Counted from the stretch's first letter, positions 8,455-16,306 are shown. The stretch is DNA of 64,000 nucleotides from Mucilaginibacter sp. SJ (GCF_028993635.1 NZ_CP118631.1:5332001-5396000); one strand, 5' to 3'. Notes: generated by a model from the letters alone, not told the origin. Made by a program: numbers and translations.

Positions 8455-8505
8455 ACTGGCGATGTATTTAAAGAAATCGGTGAGTGGGGATGTTTTGGCG
8501 GTGAA
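8455..8505 (-). promoter_or_regulatory. Conserved box upstream of the LiaF-like operon promoter
   Basis: About 50 bp directly upstream of the -33 element resemble 9451-9503, at the same distance from the paralogue's promoter. Shared blocks on the plus strand are TGGCGATGTA, TCGGT, GGGGAT and GGCGGTGAAA with equal spacing. Conservation beyond the promoter suggests an activator site; the operon's own LytTR regulator is the natural candidate. Confidence 0.5.
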
Positions 8506-8930
8506 AAAGTTGCGGGTGATTATTTAACATTCGGCAAAAATAAAAAATTGTATGTTGCGACGGTTTTTATCGGAAAAATAAACGCGGCTTTATGTTAACA
8601 ATAACTTTCAAAATGAAGGCGTCGAGGCGGTGCATCAATACAACGGAAAGGCTTATAATTCACGCTACCAATCCGGCTTCATCACAAGTGTTCAACTTTT
8701 GAAAAACGGGTGTTCAACTTTTTGTTTTTTAAAAATGTAAATTATTGATTGTCAGTATCTATGTGTTCAAGTGTGGCGAATTTGCGATGGAGGTTAAAAG
8801 TTAAATAATTGATTATGAATGGTTTGTGTTTTGTGAAAACAATCGCGTGTTCACGCCTTAAAAAGTTGAACACCCAGCTATAGTAACTTAAAGGGTCGAA
8901 TTGGGATTACAGTTATTTTAATAAAACAAG
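8506..8930. repeat. Gene-free stretch with a 16-bp inverted repeat family
   Basis: No coding frame found. GTGTTCAACTTTT occurs at 8688-8700, GGGTGTTCAACTTTTT at 8708-8723 and its exact complement at 8860-8875 (AAAAAGTTGAACACCC). The arms enclose 136 bp of AT-rich DNA. This may be a binding region or a decayed small element; the two operons on either side read away from or into it on the minus strand. Confidence 0.5.
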
Positions 8931-8962
8931 AAGCCGGGGCTTTTTAAAAATGCCCCGGCTTT
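8931..8962. terminator. Strong bidirectional hairpin terminator
   Basis: AGCCGGGGC and GCCCCGGCT form a perfect 9-bp GC-rich stem, with TTTTTAAAAAT-type sequence in the loop and A/T runs on both sides. It lies 22 bp beyond the stop of the minus-strand gene at 8985-9392 and should end its transcript before the LiaF operon promoter. Confidence 0.75.
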
Positions 8963-8984
8963 GATATATGATGGATGATTGAGT

Positions 8985-9392
8985 TTAAGCTTCGGTTTTG
9001 GGTTGCTCAAAGTCAAAGTGTTGTTTAGCTTTTTCGTTCTTTTCCCAGAAGTCCCTGTCGGTTTGCTTGGCCGGTTTGATGGCTATCCAGGTACCAAGCA
9101 GCATCAATGCAATTGGCCAGGTTATGCGGTCGGCGTTATAAACGTTATCATTTACCAGGAATATGATGCCTAACAGTATCATAAAGATCCATGATGGTTT
9201 TTTAAAGTCATGTTTGGCACCCATGTAAGCGCCCCAGGCTATGAACCACATTGGCCAGCTAAAAAGCCAGTCGGGAATAAGGAAGGCATTAAGCTGATCT
9301 ATCAGAAATAAACCACCGGCGGCCAGTAAAATTATTCCTAACATGATTTTGCCATTTCTTTTGTTTTCGGTGTTTATTATATCGTTGTTCAT
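8985..9392 (-). CDS. LiaI/LiaF-type small membrane protein, paralogue of 7535-8389
   Basis: 135 residues, four membrane segments (about 15-31, 36-54, 62-79, 85-103) of the DUF5668 type and a charged, helical tail (KQTDRDFWEKNEKAKQHFDF). It aligns with the N-terminal part of the LiaF-like protein downstream: shared GIILLAAGG, WPMWFIAWGAYMGAKHDFKK and NADRI motifs, but without the beta-helix domain. It has its own promoter and terminator, so it is a separate transcription unit, yet its control region matches the larger paralogue's, implying common regulation by the adjoining LytTR pathway. Confidence 0.8.
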   Translation of the reverse strand: MNNDIINTENKRNGKIMLGIILLAAGGLFLIDQLNAFLIPDWLFSWPMWFIAWGAYMGAKHDFKKPSWIFMILLGIIFLVNDNVYNADRITWPIALMLLGTWIAIKPAKQTDRDFWEKNEKAKQHFDFEQPKTEA

Positions 9393-9414
9393 CGCTTTAA
9401 GTTTTAATGTTACC

Positions 9415-9445
9415 CAAAACTACTGCAACAGGGCAGGCAGGTCAA
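9415..9445 (-). promoter_or_regulatory. Promoter of the LiaI/LiaF-type small gene
   Basis: On the minus strand TTG (9443-9445), 20 bp, TAGTTTTG (9415-9422), about 22 bp before the start codon. Geometry and -7 sequence are identical to the promoter at 8418-8449. Confidence 0.7.
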
Positions 9446-9450
9446 TCAAT

Positions 9451-9503
9451 ACTTGGCGATGTAAGGGGAGATGTCGGTAAAGTAGGGGATAAAGGCGGTG
9501 AAA
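9451..9503 (-). promoter_or_regulatory. Conserved box shared with the LiaF operon
   Basis: Counterpart of 8455-8505, placed just upstream of the -33 element. The blocks TGGCGATGTA, TCGGT, GGGGAT and GGCGGTGAAA keep the same order and spacing, while the bases between them differ. Confidence 0.5.
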
Positions 9504-9605
9504 GCCCCCTCTAAATCTCCCCCTGAAGGGGGAGACTTTTAATAGAAAGGTAAGTAAAGTTAAATATTTTAAAGCCCTCCCCTTCAGGGGAGGGTTGGAT
9601 GGGGC
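9501..9605. repeat. Dispersed G/C-run repeat between genes
   Basis: Two adjacent hairpins: CTCCCCCTGAAGGGGGAG (9520-9537) and CTCCCCTTCAGGGGAG (9577-9592), embedded in AAAGCCCCCTCTAAAT...GGATGGGGCTT. The right end runs into the aguA stop codon region. The type is common in Bacteroidota gaps and could double as an aguA terminator. Confidence 0.55.
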
Positions 9606-10685
9606 TTATTCCGGTTCCTGCTGGCTTAGGCAGTGGAAACTGCCAAGGCCCCAGATAATATCGGTGCTGTCAATGCCGACAACCTTGCGGTCGGGGAAGC
9701 ATTGGGTCAATATGTCAAGCGCTTTATCGTCGTTTTTTGAACGGTAAGTAGGCACTATCACGGCCGAATTAGCAATGTAAAAATTTGCGTATGAGGCCGG
9801 CAGACGGGTATCGTCATAAACAACTGCGTCGGGCATGGGCAACTCCACAATGTTAAGTTGTTTGCCGTTAAGCAGGCGCATGGTTTTCAGGGTTTCGAGG
9901 TTTTCCTGGAGAATGTGGTAGTTCTCATCGTTCTTATCTTCCTCAACAACGGTAACAACGGTATGCTCGTTTACAAAGCGGGTGATGTCGTCGATATGTC
10001 CGTCGGTATCATCTCCTACAATACCATCACCTAACCACAGGATCTGCTCGGCGCCGTAGTAGTTTTGCAGGTAGCTCTCAATCTGCTGTTGATTAAGTTG
10101 CGGGTTCCGGTTTTTGTTGAGCAGGCAGGCTGTGGTAGTTAATATAGTGCCTTTGCCGTTAAAGTCGACCGAGCCGCCTTCCATCACAATGCCCGGGTTA
10201 AATACCGGCAGGCCAAAGTGGTTACCTATTTTGGTAGGGATTACATCGTCCAAATCAAAAGGAGGGTACTTGCCGCCCCAGGCGTTATAGCCCCAGTCAA
10301 CAATCGCTTTTTGTCTTGTGGTTGGGTTGATTAAAAACGCCGGACCGTGATCGCGGCACCAGGCATCATTGGTAGGAAATTCAAATATCTCTATTTTGTT
10401 AAGATCAACACCTGCGTTCTGCAATTGGAAAATTACCGAGGCTTTCATATCCTCGTTTACTACGTTAATGCGTACCAGTTCGCCTTCGGTAACTACCTTA
10501 ATGAACTCTATGTAAGGTGCATAAATGGTATCGATCTTGCCAGGCCATGAAGCCTCTTTATGAGGCCAGCTAAGCCAGGTGGCGGTATGTTTAGCCCACT
10601 CGGCAGGGAAAGAAAAGCCTTGCGCCAGAGGCGAGTCGTTTTTGTCCATGGTCGATGGTCCATGGTCCATGGTAAATGGTTTCAT
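9606..10685 (-). CDS. aguA: Agmatine deiminase (putrescine synthesis)
   Basis: Converts agmatine to N-carbamoylputrescine and ammonia; cytoplasmic guanidine-modifying-fold (peptidyl-arginine deiminase) enzyme of 359 residues. Family landmarks are visible: FPAEWAKHTATWLSWPHKEASW near the N-terminus (quoted here as FPAEWAKHTATWLSW), NDAWCRDHGPAF, MEGGSVDFNG, DGHIDDITRFV and the catalytic C352 in GSFHCLSQQ. The ATG at 10685 overlaps the stop of the S23 gene (ATGA), but the first twelve residues (MKPFTMDHGPST) are encoded by a dispersed CCATGGACCATCGACC-type repeat, so the native start is probably Met13 at 10649. Acts just before AguB, encoded on the far side of the S23 gene. Confidence 0.93.
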   Translation of the reverse strand: MKPFTMDHGPSTMDKNDSPLAQGFSFPAEWAKHTATWLSWPHKEASWPGKIDTIYAPYIEFIKVVTEGELVRINVVNEDMKASVIFQLQNAGVDLNKIEIFEFPTNDAWCRDHGPAFLINPTTRQKAIVDWGYNAWGGKYPPFDLDDVIPTKIGNHFGLPVFNPGIVMEGGSVDFNGKGTILTTTACLLNKNRNPQLNQQQIESYLQNYYGAEQILWLGDGIVGDDTDGHIDDITRFVNEHTVVTVVEEDKNDENYHILQENLETLKTMRLLNGKQLNIVELPMPDAVVYDDTRLPASYANFYIANSAVIVPTYRSKNDDKALDILTQCFPDRKVVGIDSTDIIWGLGSFHCLSQQEPE

Positions 10686-11073
10686 AATGTGTTTCTTAAA
10701 GACGTTATCATTTTACATAATGATTGATAATCATTATATAACCTGTTAAAATCATCTTCATTGATAATTTTCCGTTTTTTGGCAATAAAAAGGCAAGCTA
10801 CAACTTCGATAGCAGATCTTAATGAATAACCTAAAAAGGTTTTGAATACCGCGTTTGTTTGTCCGGTACAGCCTTCAGCAATATTTAATACGACAGAGTC
10901 CGCAGCTCTTTTTATTTGCGATGTTAAAATAAATAACTCTTCTTTGGGAAAACTGTTTTTTGTCAAAGTATTGACTTCGTCAGTCAACTCCAATGCCTTT
11001 TGCCAAACCTGAAGATTTTCGAATTTAAAAGCCATACTTTTTTACTATGGTCTATGGACTATCGACCATGGAC
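10644..11073. mobile_element. Inverted-repeat bracket around the S23 gene
   Basis: Arms 10644-10672 and 11045-11073 are imperfect inverted repeats (25 of 29 positions) built from CCATGGACCATCGACC-like units. They enclose the S23 gene almost exactly: one arm begins at the aguB stop codon and the other supplies the first codons of the annotated aguA frame. The simplest reading is that a small S23-carrying unit entered the aguB-aguA operon. No transposase or clear target duplication is seen. Confidence 0.5.
10682..11035 (-). CDS. Four-helix-bundle protein, S23/Avd family
   Basis: 117 residues, all helical by composition, with the family signature FENLQVWQKALELTDEV, then TSQIKRAADSVVLNIAEG and GYSLRSAIEVVACLFIA. 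Members were first described as proteins encoded by intervening sequences of 23S rRNA; the accessory protein Avd of diversity-generating retroelements has the same fold and binds nucleic acid. No reverse transcriptase or variable repeat is present here. It sits between aguB and aguA on the same strand and inside an inverted-repeat bracket. Its role in the cell is unknown; a nucleic-acid-binding role is inferred from the family. Confidence 0.85.
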   Translation of the reverse strand: MAFKFENLQVWQKALELTDEVNTLTKNSFPKEELFILTSQIKRAADSVVLNIAEGCTGQTNAVFKTFLGYSLRSAIEVVACLFIAKKRKIINEDDFNRLYNDYQSLCKMITSLRNTL

Positions 11074-11942
11074 TAATCCTCATCTAACAGTCTTTTCGTT
11101 ATCGGCTGATAGCTGTCTATCCTCCTGTCACGTAAAAACGGCCAATGACTCCTGTAGTAATCAGATTTATCCAGATCAAGCTCTTGTACTACTACTTCCT
11201 CATCGTTATGCGATGTTTGGTGTATAATAGCACCAAATGGATTAGCAAAGAATGAACCGCCCCAGAATTTTACGCCGGCTTCTTCGCCTACACGGTTTAC
11301 ACTTACTACGTGTATACCATTAGCTACCGCATGCGAACGTTGAATGGTTTGCCATGCGTTGTATTGCTCAATGTTGGTAGCTTCGTCTTGAGTGGTAGCC
11401 CAGCCAATTGCTGTTGGGTAAAATAATATATCGGCACCCATTAAAGCGGTGATACGCGCTGCTTCAGGGTACCATTGGTCCCAGCAGATCAGTACACCTA
11501 CGCGGGCAAATTTGGTGTTGAATACTTTGTAACCTAAATCGCCGGGAGTGAAGTAAAATTTTTCGTAAAAGCCCGGATCATCAGGAATATGCATTTTGCG
11601 ATATTTGCCTAAATAGCTTCCGTCGGCATCAAGCACGGCTGTGGTGTTGTGATAAACACCCTGAGCACGTTTTTCGAATAACGAAGCAATGATCACCACG
11701 TTAAGCTCGGCAGCAACTTTTGAAAGTTCATCGGTTGATGGGCCGGGAATGGCTTCGGCCAGCTTAAAATTGTCGTAATTTTCTTCATCGCAAAAGTAAA
11801 GCGAGGTGAAAAGTTCCTGTAAACAAACTATTTGCGCGCCCTTAGCAGCGGCTTCCCTTACTTTAACAATTGCTTTCTGCAGGTTCTGCTCTTTATCAGC
11901 AGTACAGCTCATTTGTACTAAACCAACTTTTACTTTACTCAT
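11073..11942 (-). CDS. aguB: N-carbamoylputrescine amidase
   Basis: Nitrilase-superfamily amidohydrolase (289 residues from the ATG at 11942) that splits N-carbamoylputrescine into putrescine, CO2 and ammonia. The Glu-Lys-Cys triad is present: E43 in VCLQELFTS, K116 in KYRKMHIPDD and C153 in LICWDQWYPEAAR. The QWYPEAAR and YRSHWPFLRDRR stretches are typical of the AguB branch rather than of generic nitrilases. A TTG two codons earlier is possible, but GGAG sits directly before the ATG. A TATTTTTG -7 box lies at 11959-11966. With aguA it gives the arginine-agmatine-putrescine route. Confidence 0.93.
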   Translation of the reverse strand: MSKVKVGLVQMSCTADKEQNLQKAIVKVREAAAKGAQIVCLQELFTSLYFCDEENYDNFKLAEAIPGPSTDELSKVAAELNVVIIASLFEKRAQGVYHNTTAVLDADGSYLGKYRKMHIPDDPGFYEKFYFTPGDLGYKVFNTKFARVGVLICWDQWYPEAARITALMGADILFYPTAIGWATTQDEATNIEQYNAWQTIQRSHAVANGIHVVSVNRVGEEAGVKFWGGSFFANPFGAIIHQTSHNDEEVVVQELDLDKSDYYRSHWPFLRDRRIDSYQPITKRLLDED

Positions 11943-12183
11943 CTCCAAAAAATTTGCGCAAAAATAACACTTTGTTATTAGGATTTCACCGATTTGATAT
12001 TATGATTACACAGAGTTGAATATTTGATTACAATGGACATAGTTTAATTATTTGAACTATGAATTGACCGGTTGAAAATAACCCTGAAATAATAACCTGA
12101 TTTACTGGTTTTAATGTTTGTGAAAACAAAATGAAGAAAAATTGTTAATTGACTATCCTGTATATCCAAATAAAAAAATAACA

Positions 12184-12191
12184 TAGCTTTG
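12184..12191 (+). promoter_or_regulatory. -7 element giving a near-leaderless transcript
   Basis: TAGCTTTG, an exact TAnnTTTG match, ends 7 bp before the ATG at 12199, so transcription would begin at or next to the start codon. No good -33 TTG is found at the normal distance; the nearest (TTGAC, 12149) is too far. The call rests on the -7 box alone. Confidence 0.35.
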
Positions 12192-12198
12192 CAGCCGA

Positions 12199-13158
12199 AT
12201 GACACAAACAGAAGATCTCATTGACGAAGGTGCCGAACATAAAACCTGGAAAGGTAAGCTTTGGGGCGTTATAAAAGTAATCCTTATCATAGTAGTAACT
12301 GGTGGTTTGCTTTACTATGTATTCAGTAAGGTGCCGTTTGCCAAAATTAAATATCGCTTACTCCATGCCGACCGGGCCTGGTTAGCTGCCGCTATTGCCT
12401 GTTATATCGGGTCGATGTTTTTTTCATCATGGCGGTTATTAAGCTATTTCAAATCCATTGGTTTACGGTTAGACTGGCGCTTTAACCTGCGCCTGTATTT
12501 TCTGGGCTTGTGCTATAACGTGTTATTGCCCGGCGGTATCGGCGGCGATGGTTACAAAATTTACCTGCTGCATAAACGCTATCATTTGCCTACAAAAAAA
12601 GTATTCTGGGCTATCCTGTTTGACAGGCTTAGCGGTTTTTGGGCCATAGGTGCTATTGTAGTAGGCCTGATTATTTTAATACCGAGTTTCCCGTATCACC
12701 TGGCCTGGCCGCTTGGTATCGTATCGGTTGGTTCGGTGATTTATTACTTTGTAGCCCGCAAATTTTTTAAAGAATATACCCACAACTTTATACAGGCGCA
12801 TTTAAAAGCCATAGGTGTACAAAGTATGCAGTTGCTTACCATTATTTGTTTACTGCTTGCGCAGGATTTCAACGGTAAGTTTGCCCCATATCTCCTGTCA
12901 TTTCTTTTCTCATCGTTAGCGGCAGTTATTCCGTTTAGTTTGGGTGGCGGCGGTATCCGCGACGCGCTATTCCTTACACTGGCCCGCCAGTTTAACCTGG
13001 CCGAAGATATGGCCGTTTACCTGAGCTTTGGATTTTATCTCATTTCAATTATTGTGGCCTTGTTAGGTGTATATTATGTGCTTATACCTAAGCGGCTGGA
13101 AGCGGGTCTTAAAAAAGGCGAAGAACCAAAATTGGAAAATCATCCGATAGAAGAATAA
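12199..13158 (+). CDS. Flippase-like (LPG synthase transmembrane / UPF0104) membrane protein
   Basis: Polytopic inner-membrane protein of 319 residues with about eight hydrophobic segments. It matches the transmembrane domain found in lysyl-phosphatidylglycerol synthases (MprF flippase half) and in stand-alone UPF0104 proteins: YFLGLCYNVLLPGGIGGDG (residues about 106-124) and PFSLGGGGIRDALF are the diagnostic glycine-rich loops. There is no aminoacyl-transferase domain, so it would move or help make a lipid rather than charge one. The acidic N-terminus (EDLIDEGAEHKTW) is cytoplasmic. It is monocistronic, followed by a separate promoter. Confidence 0.85.
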   Translation: MTQTEDLIDEGAEHKTWKGKLWGVIKVILIIVVTGGLLYYVFSKVPFAKIKYRLLHADRAWLAAAIACYIGSMFFSSWRLLSYFKSIGLRLDWRFNLRLYFLGLCYNVLLPGGIGGDGYKIYLLHKRYHLPTKKVFWAILFDRLSGFWAIGAIVVGLIILIPSFPYHLAWPLGIVSVGSVIYYFVARKFFKEYTHNFIQAHLKAIGVQSMQLLTIICLLLAQDFNGKFAPYLLSFLFSSLAAVIPFSLGGGGIRDALFLTLARQFNLAEDMAVYLSFGFYLISIIVALLGVYYVLIPKRLEAGLKKGEEPKLENHPIEE

Positions 13159-13199
13159 TATTCTGCCTCAGTTTTAATTTCAGAATAATAAACTGAAAC

Positions 13200-13230
13200 T
13201 TGTTTTCATCGCAACCATCTGCTAAACTTG
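13200..13230 (+). promoter_or_regulatory. Promoter of the aromatic amino acid hydroxylase gene
   Basis: TTG (13200-13202), 20 bp, TAAACTTG (13223-13230; one mismatch to TAnnTTTG), 28 bp before the ATG. Confidence 0.5.
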
Positions 13231-13258
13231 GCGTTGTATTATAAATCGCCAGTTATCA

Positions 13259-15040
13259 ATGAGCCATTTTAATGATTTTAATAATCCGCAGGTTGCGGCA
13301 TTGCCCGGTCATTTAAAACAATTTATAGTCGACCAGCACTACGAGCATTATACGCCTATCGACCATGCAGTGTGGCGTTACGTCATGCGCCAGAATTATA
13401 GTTACCTAAAGGATGTCGCTTACTATCCGTACATCCCCGGCCTGCAAAAAGCCGGTTTAACCATTGAACATATCCCCAATCTACAGGAGATGAATGACGC
13501 CCTCGGCAAAATTGGCTGGGGTGCTGTTACGGTCGACGGCTTTATCCCGCCAGCTGCTTTTATGGAGTACCAGGCGTACCGGGTGCTGGTTATCGCTGCG
13601 GATATCCGCCAGTTAAAACATATTGAATATACTCCGGCTCCTGATATCATCCACGAATCGGCAGGGCATGCTCCTATTATTGCCGATAAGGATTACCATG
13701 AATACCTGAGTTATTTTGGATCGATAGGAGCCAAAGCCATGTTTTCGGCGCAGGATTTTGAGCTTTATGAGGCTATCCGGGCTTTATCGATATTAAAAGA
13801 AATGCCCGATGCCGATGAACAGGAAATCCTTAAAGCCGAAGAGCTGGTAACTTATTGCCAGGAAAATATGGGCGAGCCATCGGAAATGGCGTTGCTAAGC
13901 CGCTTACACTGGTGGACGGTAGAGTACGGCCTGATTGGAACGCTGGAGCACCCAAAAATCTACGGCGCGGGCCTGCTTTCATCAATCGGCGAAAGTTCAA
14001 CCTGTATGAATAAAGATGTGCAAAAGCTATGGTATACTATTGACGCGGTTAAATATCCTTATGATATCACCAAGCCGCAGCCCCAGCTTTTTGTAACCCC
14101 CGATTTTCAAAACCTGATAGGTGTGCTGGAAGAGTTTGCCAATACCATGGCTTTCAGAAAAGGTGGTGCTTACGGATTAAGCAAGGCCGTTGAAAGTAAG
14201 AACATCTGTACGGCTGTTTACAGTTCGGGCTTGCAGGTTTCGGGTAACATTACCGATTTTAAGACAGATGCAGGCGGTAAACCTTATTTTATTAAAACCA
14301 CCGGCCCCACCGCACTGGCCCTGAACAATAAACAGTTAAAAGAGCATGGTAAAGATTATCATAAAAATGGTTTCAGCTCGCCGGTTGGTAAATTGAAAGG
14401 CTATCACGATACAGCTTTGGAGGATTTTTCGGATGATGATCTGAAAGCAGCGGGTATAATAAAAGGGCTGGGAACCGAACTGCATTTTGAAAGCGGGATC
14501 ACCGTAAAAGGCATTATTAAAAATATCCTCTCGGAAGATGGCAAAATCTGCCTGATCACTTTTGATAATGTAACCGTTACTGACGATAATGGAACAGTAT
14601 TGTTTGATCCGGCCTGGGGCGTTTATGACATGGCTGTTGGCGAAGAGATCATTTCGGTATTTTGCGGAGCGGCCGACAGGGAAGCTTATGAAACCATTGT
14701 TTATAAATCAAAAACAGAAACCCATCACGCCCGGCATGATCATAAAACCAAAGAATTGCATAAGCTTTACCAGCAGGTACGCAATTGCCGCATAAACCAT
14801 GGTGATTATGGCTTTTTAGGCAATGTATGGCAGCAACTGCAAAAAGACCATCATGACGACTGGCTTTGTGCCCTGGAGATACTGGAGATGCTTGACCATG
14901 AAGGCCTAGACCCAGCGTTAGCAGCCGAGATCAAGCATTTTCTTGAAGAAAAGGGCCGTAACGAGCCTGAATATGGTAAGCTCATCAGCGATGGCTTTTA
15001 CCTGATCAAGCACCCGGTTGAGCAAAAATTGGTAGTTTAG
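13259..15040 (+). CDS. Aromatic amino acid hydroxylase, long Bacteroidota form
   Basis: Pterin- and iron-dependent hydroxylase, probably phenylalanine 4-monooxygenase. The catalytic domain occupies about residues 25-330: iron ligands H132 and H137 in PDIIHESAGHAP and E222 in WWTVEYGLIG, with IYGAGLLSSIGES further on. Usual bacterial enzymes have about 260-300 residues; this one has 593. Residues 330-480 are mostly beta (SSGLQVSGNITDF, GIIKGLGTELHFESG) and the rest is helical; neither resembles the regulatory ACT domain of animal enzymes. Cytoplasmic, with its own promoter; a small gene follows 22 bp later. The family call is firm, while the substrate (Phe, Tyr or Trp) is inferred. Confidence 0.88.
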   Translation: MSHFNDFNNPQVAALPGHLKQFIVDQHYEHYTPIDHAVWRYVMRQNYSYLKDVAYYPYIPGLQKAGLTIEHIPNLQEMNDALGKIGWGAVTVDGFIPPAAFMEYQAYRVLVIAADIRQLKHIEYTPAPDIIHESAGHAPIIADKDYHEYLSYFGSIGAKAMFSAQDFELYEAIRALSILKEMPDADEQEILKAEELVTYCQENMGEPSEMALLSRLHWWTVEYGLIGTLEHPKIYGAGLLSSIGESSTCMNKDVQKLWYTIDAVKYPYDITKPQPQLFVTPDFQNLIGVLEEFANTMAFRKGGAYGLSKAVESKNICTAVYSSGLQVSGNITDFKTDAGGKPYFIKTTGPTALALNNKQLKEHGKDYHKNGFSSPVGKLKGYHDTALEDFSDDDLKAAGIIKGLGTELHFESGITVKGIIKNILSEDGKICLITFDNVTVTDDNGTVLFDPAWGVYDMAVGEEIISVFCGAADREAYETIVYKSKTETHHARHDHKTKELHKLYQQVRNCRINHGDYGFLGNVWQQLQKDHHDDWLCALEILEMLDHEGLDPALAAEIKHFLEEKGRNEPEYGKLISDGFYLIKHPVEQKLVV

Positions 15041-15062
15041 CGTTTATTGTGTAATTTAGGAT

Positions 15063-15299
15063 ATGACAACTTTAATAATAACGGTTGATGACGAACGTAC
15101 AGAATCCTTAAAAAAGATACTGAAAGACATTCCTTATGTTCGGGATATAACTGTTAAAAGTAGCGATATGGTAATCAAGGAGCCTACGCAGTTAGACAAA
15201 ATAAAGGCAACCCTTAACGCATCGAAAGGAAAGGACTTTTTTCAGGATATCAAAGATCCTGTTGAATGGCAACGGAATATAAGGGGCTATTGCAATTAA
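15063..15299 (+). CDS. Small hypothetical protein, antitoxin-like in shape
   Basis: 78 residues with a beta-alpha-beta start (TTLIITVDDERTESLKKIL, PYVRDITV) and a helical end finishing DPVEWQRNIRGYCN. The general form resembles small Bacteroidota proteins that pair with RelE-type toxins, whose tails often read DPVEWQ-like, but no toxin gene follows (the next 230 bp are a repeat). It is 22 bp behind the hydroxylase gene on the same strand and may be co-transcribed. Function unknown; an orphan antitoxin is only a suggestion. Confidence 0.55.
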   Translation: MTTLIITVDDERTESLKKILKDIPYVRDITVKSSDMVIKEPTQLDKIKATLNASKGKDFFQDIKDPVEWQRNIRGYCN

Positions 15300-15392
15300 A
15301 ACCCCAAAAATAGTCAATCATCCGCAATTCGCTATTTAACAGAAAATGTTAGTTTAGCAATTGGTTTGTCATCTTGAACTTGCAAATCCGTC

Positions 15393-15472
15393 GTCATTGC
15401 GAGGTACGAAGCAATCCCAAACTTTACAGAGCCGCTCTGCTAATCGGGGATTGCTTCGTACCTCGCAATGAC
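15393..15472. repeat. REP-like palindrome with a perfect 26-bp stem
   Basis: Arms 15393-15418 and 15447-15472 are exact complements (outer end GTCATTGCGAGG, inner end AAGCAATCCC) with a 28-nt loop. Half copies occur near 4556-4582 and in the 52.9-53.0 kb gap. This is a dispersed intergenic element, able to form a long RNA hairpin between the upstream genes and the SDR gene. Confidence 0.75.
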
Positions 15473-15533
15473 GGTAAGGAATATAAATACGTTAAATAAA
15501 TAATCATTCCCCCTTTAGGGGGGTAGGGGGCAT

Positions 15534-16238
15534 ATGAACATCATAATAACCGGCGCCAGCAGCGGCGTGGGCTTTGAAGCCGTAATTGAACTGATACTTT
15601 CGGGCAGCCATAAGGTGATAGCGCTGGCCCGTTCACAGGATAAACTGGAACGTTTGCTGGAGATAGCTCATGGTTTAAACCCCGATTGCCAGTTGTTTGC
15701 CTTAAAATTTGATATAGTGCATGATGATTATGAAGGCCTGCAGCAGTTCATCACATCGCATTTTGATAACCGGTTTGATATTTTAATCAATAACGCAGGT
15801 GTGCTTATCAATAAACCATTTACCGAATTGCTCGAGTCGGATTTTGTAGAGATGTTGCAAAGCAATTTTATTGGTCATGTACGTGCTATCCAGGCATTGC
15901 TGCCTTTAATGCCTGCGGGCTCGCACATTGTTAATATTGGCAGCATGGGAGGATTTCAGGGAAGTGCTAAATTTCCGGGCCTCGCGGCGTATTCAGCAAG
16001 TAAATCAGCTTTACATACGCTAACCGAATGTTTAGCACAGGAGTTAACCGAACAAGGGATCAAAGTAAATTGCCTGGCTTTAGGATCAGCGCAAACCGAG
16101 ATGCTGGAACAAGCTTTTCCGGGTTATCAATCGCCCGTAATGGCGTTTGAAATGGGTAAATATATAGCTGATTTTGCTTTAACCGGGAGCAAGTTTTTTA
16201 ATGGGAAAATAATACCTGTAGCAGCAAGTACGCCTTGA
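15534..16238 (+). CDS. Short-chain dehydrogenase/reductase
   Basis: Classical SDR of 234 residues with a Rossmann fold. TGASSGVG (6-13) binds the dinucleotide, NNAG spans 86-89, and the catalytic set is S137 (VNIGSMGG), Y153 and K157 in AAYSASKSAL. Arg33 and Ser34 after the second strand (ALARSQDKL) suggest NADP(H) preference. The C-terminal substrate loop is short, so the substrate cannot be predicted. The gene stands alone; a G-run repeat (CCCCCTTTAGGGGGG) lies immediately upstream of the ATG. Confidence 0.88.
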   Translation: MNIIITGASSGVGFEAVIELILSGSHKVIALARSQDKLERLLEIAHGLNPDCQLFALKFDIVHDDYEGLQQFITSHFDNRFDILINNAGVLINKPFTELLESDFVEMLQSNFIGHVRAIQALLPLMPAGSHIVNIGSMGGFQGSAKFPGLAAYSASKSALHTLTECLAQELTEQGIKVNCLALGSAQTEMLEQAFPGYQSPVMAFEMGKYIADFALTGSKFFNGKIIPVAASTP

Positions 16239-16306
16239 AATATTAGATAATATTGCAAACATTTTTTATAACTTAGTTATTATAAATATGTTTATGCCTG
16301 CCGCGT

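Noticed and set aside
10682..11035. Diversity-generating retroelement suggested by the Avd-like fold
   Set aside because: No reverse transcriptase, template repeat or variable repeat is near; the protein is a general S23-family member.
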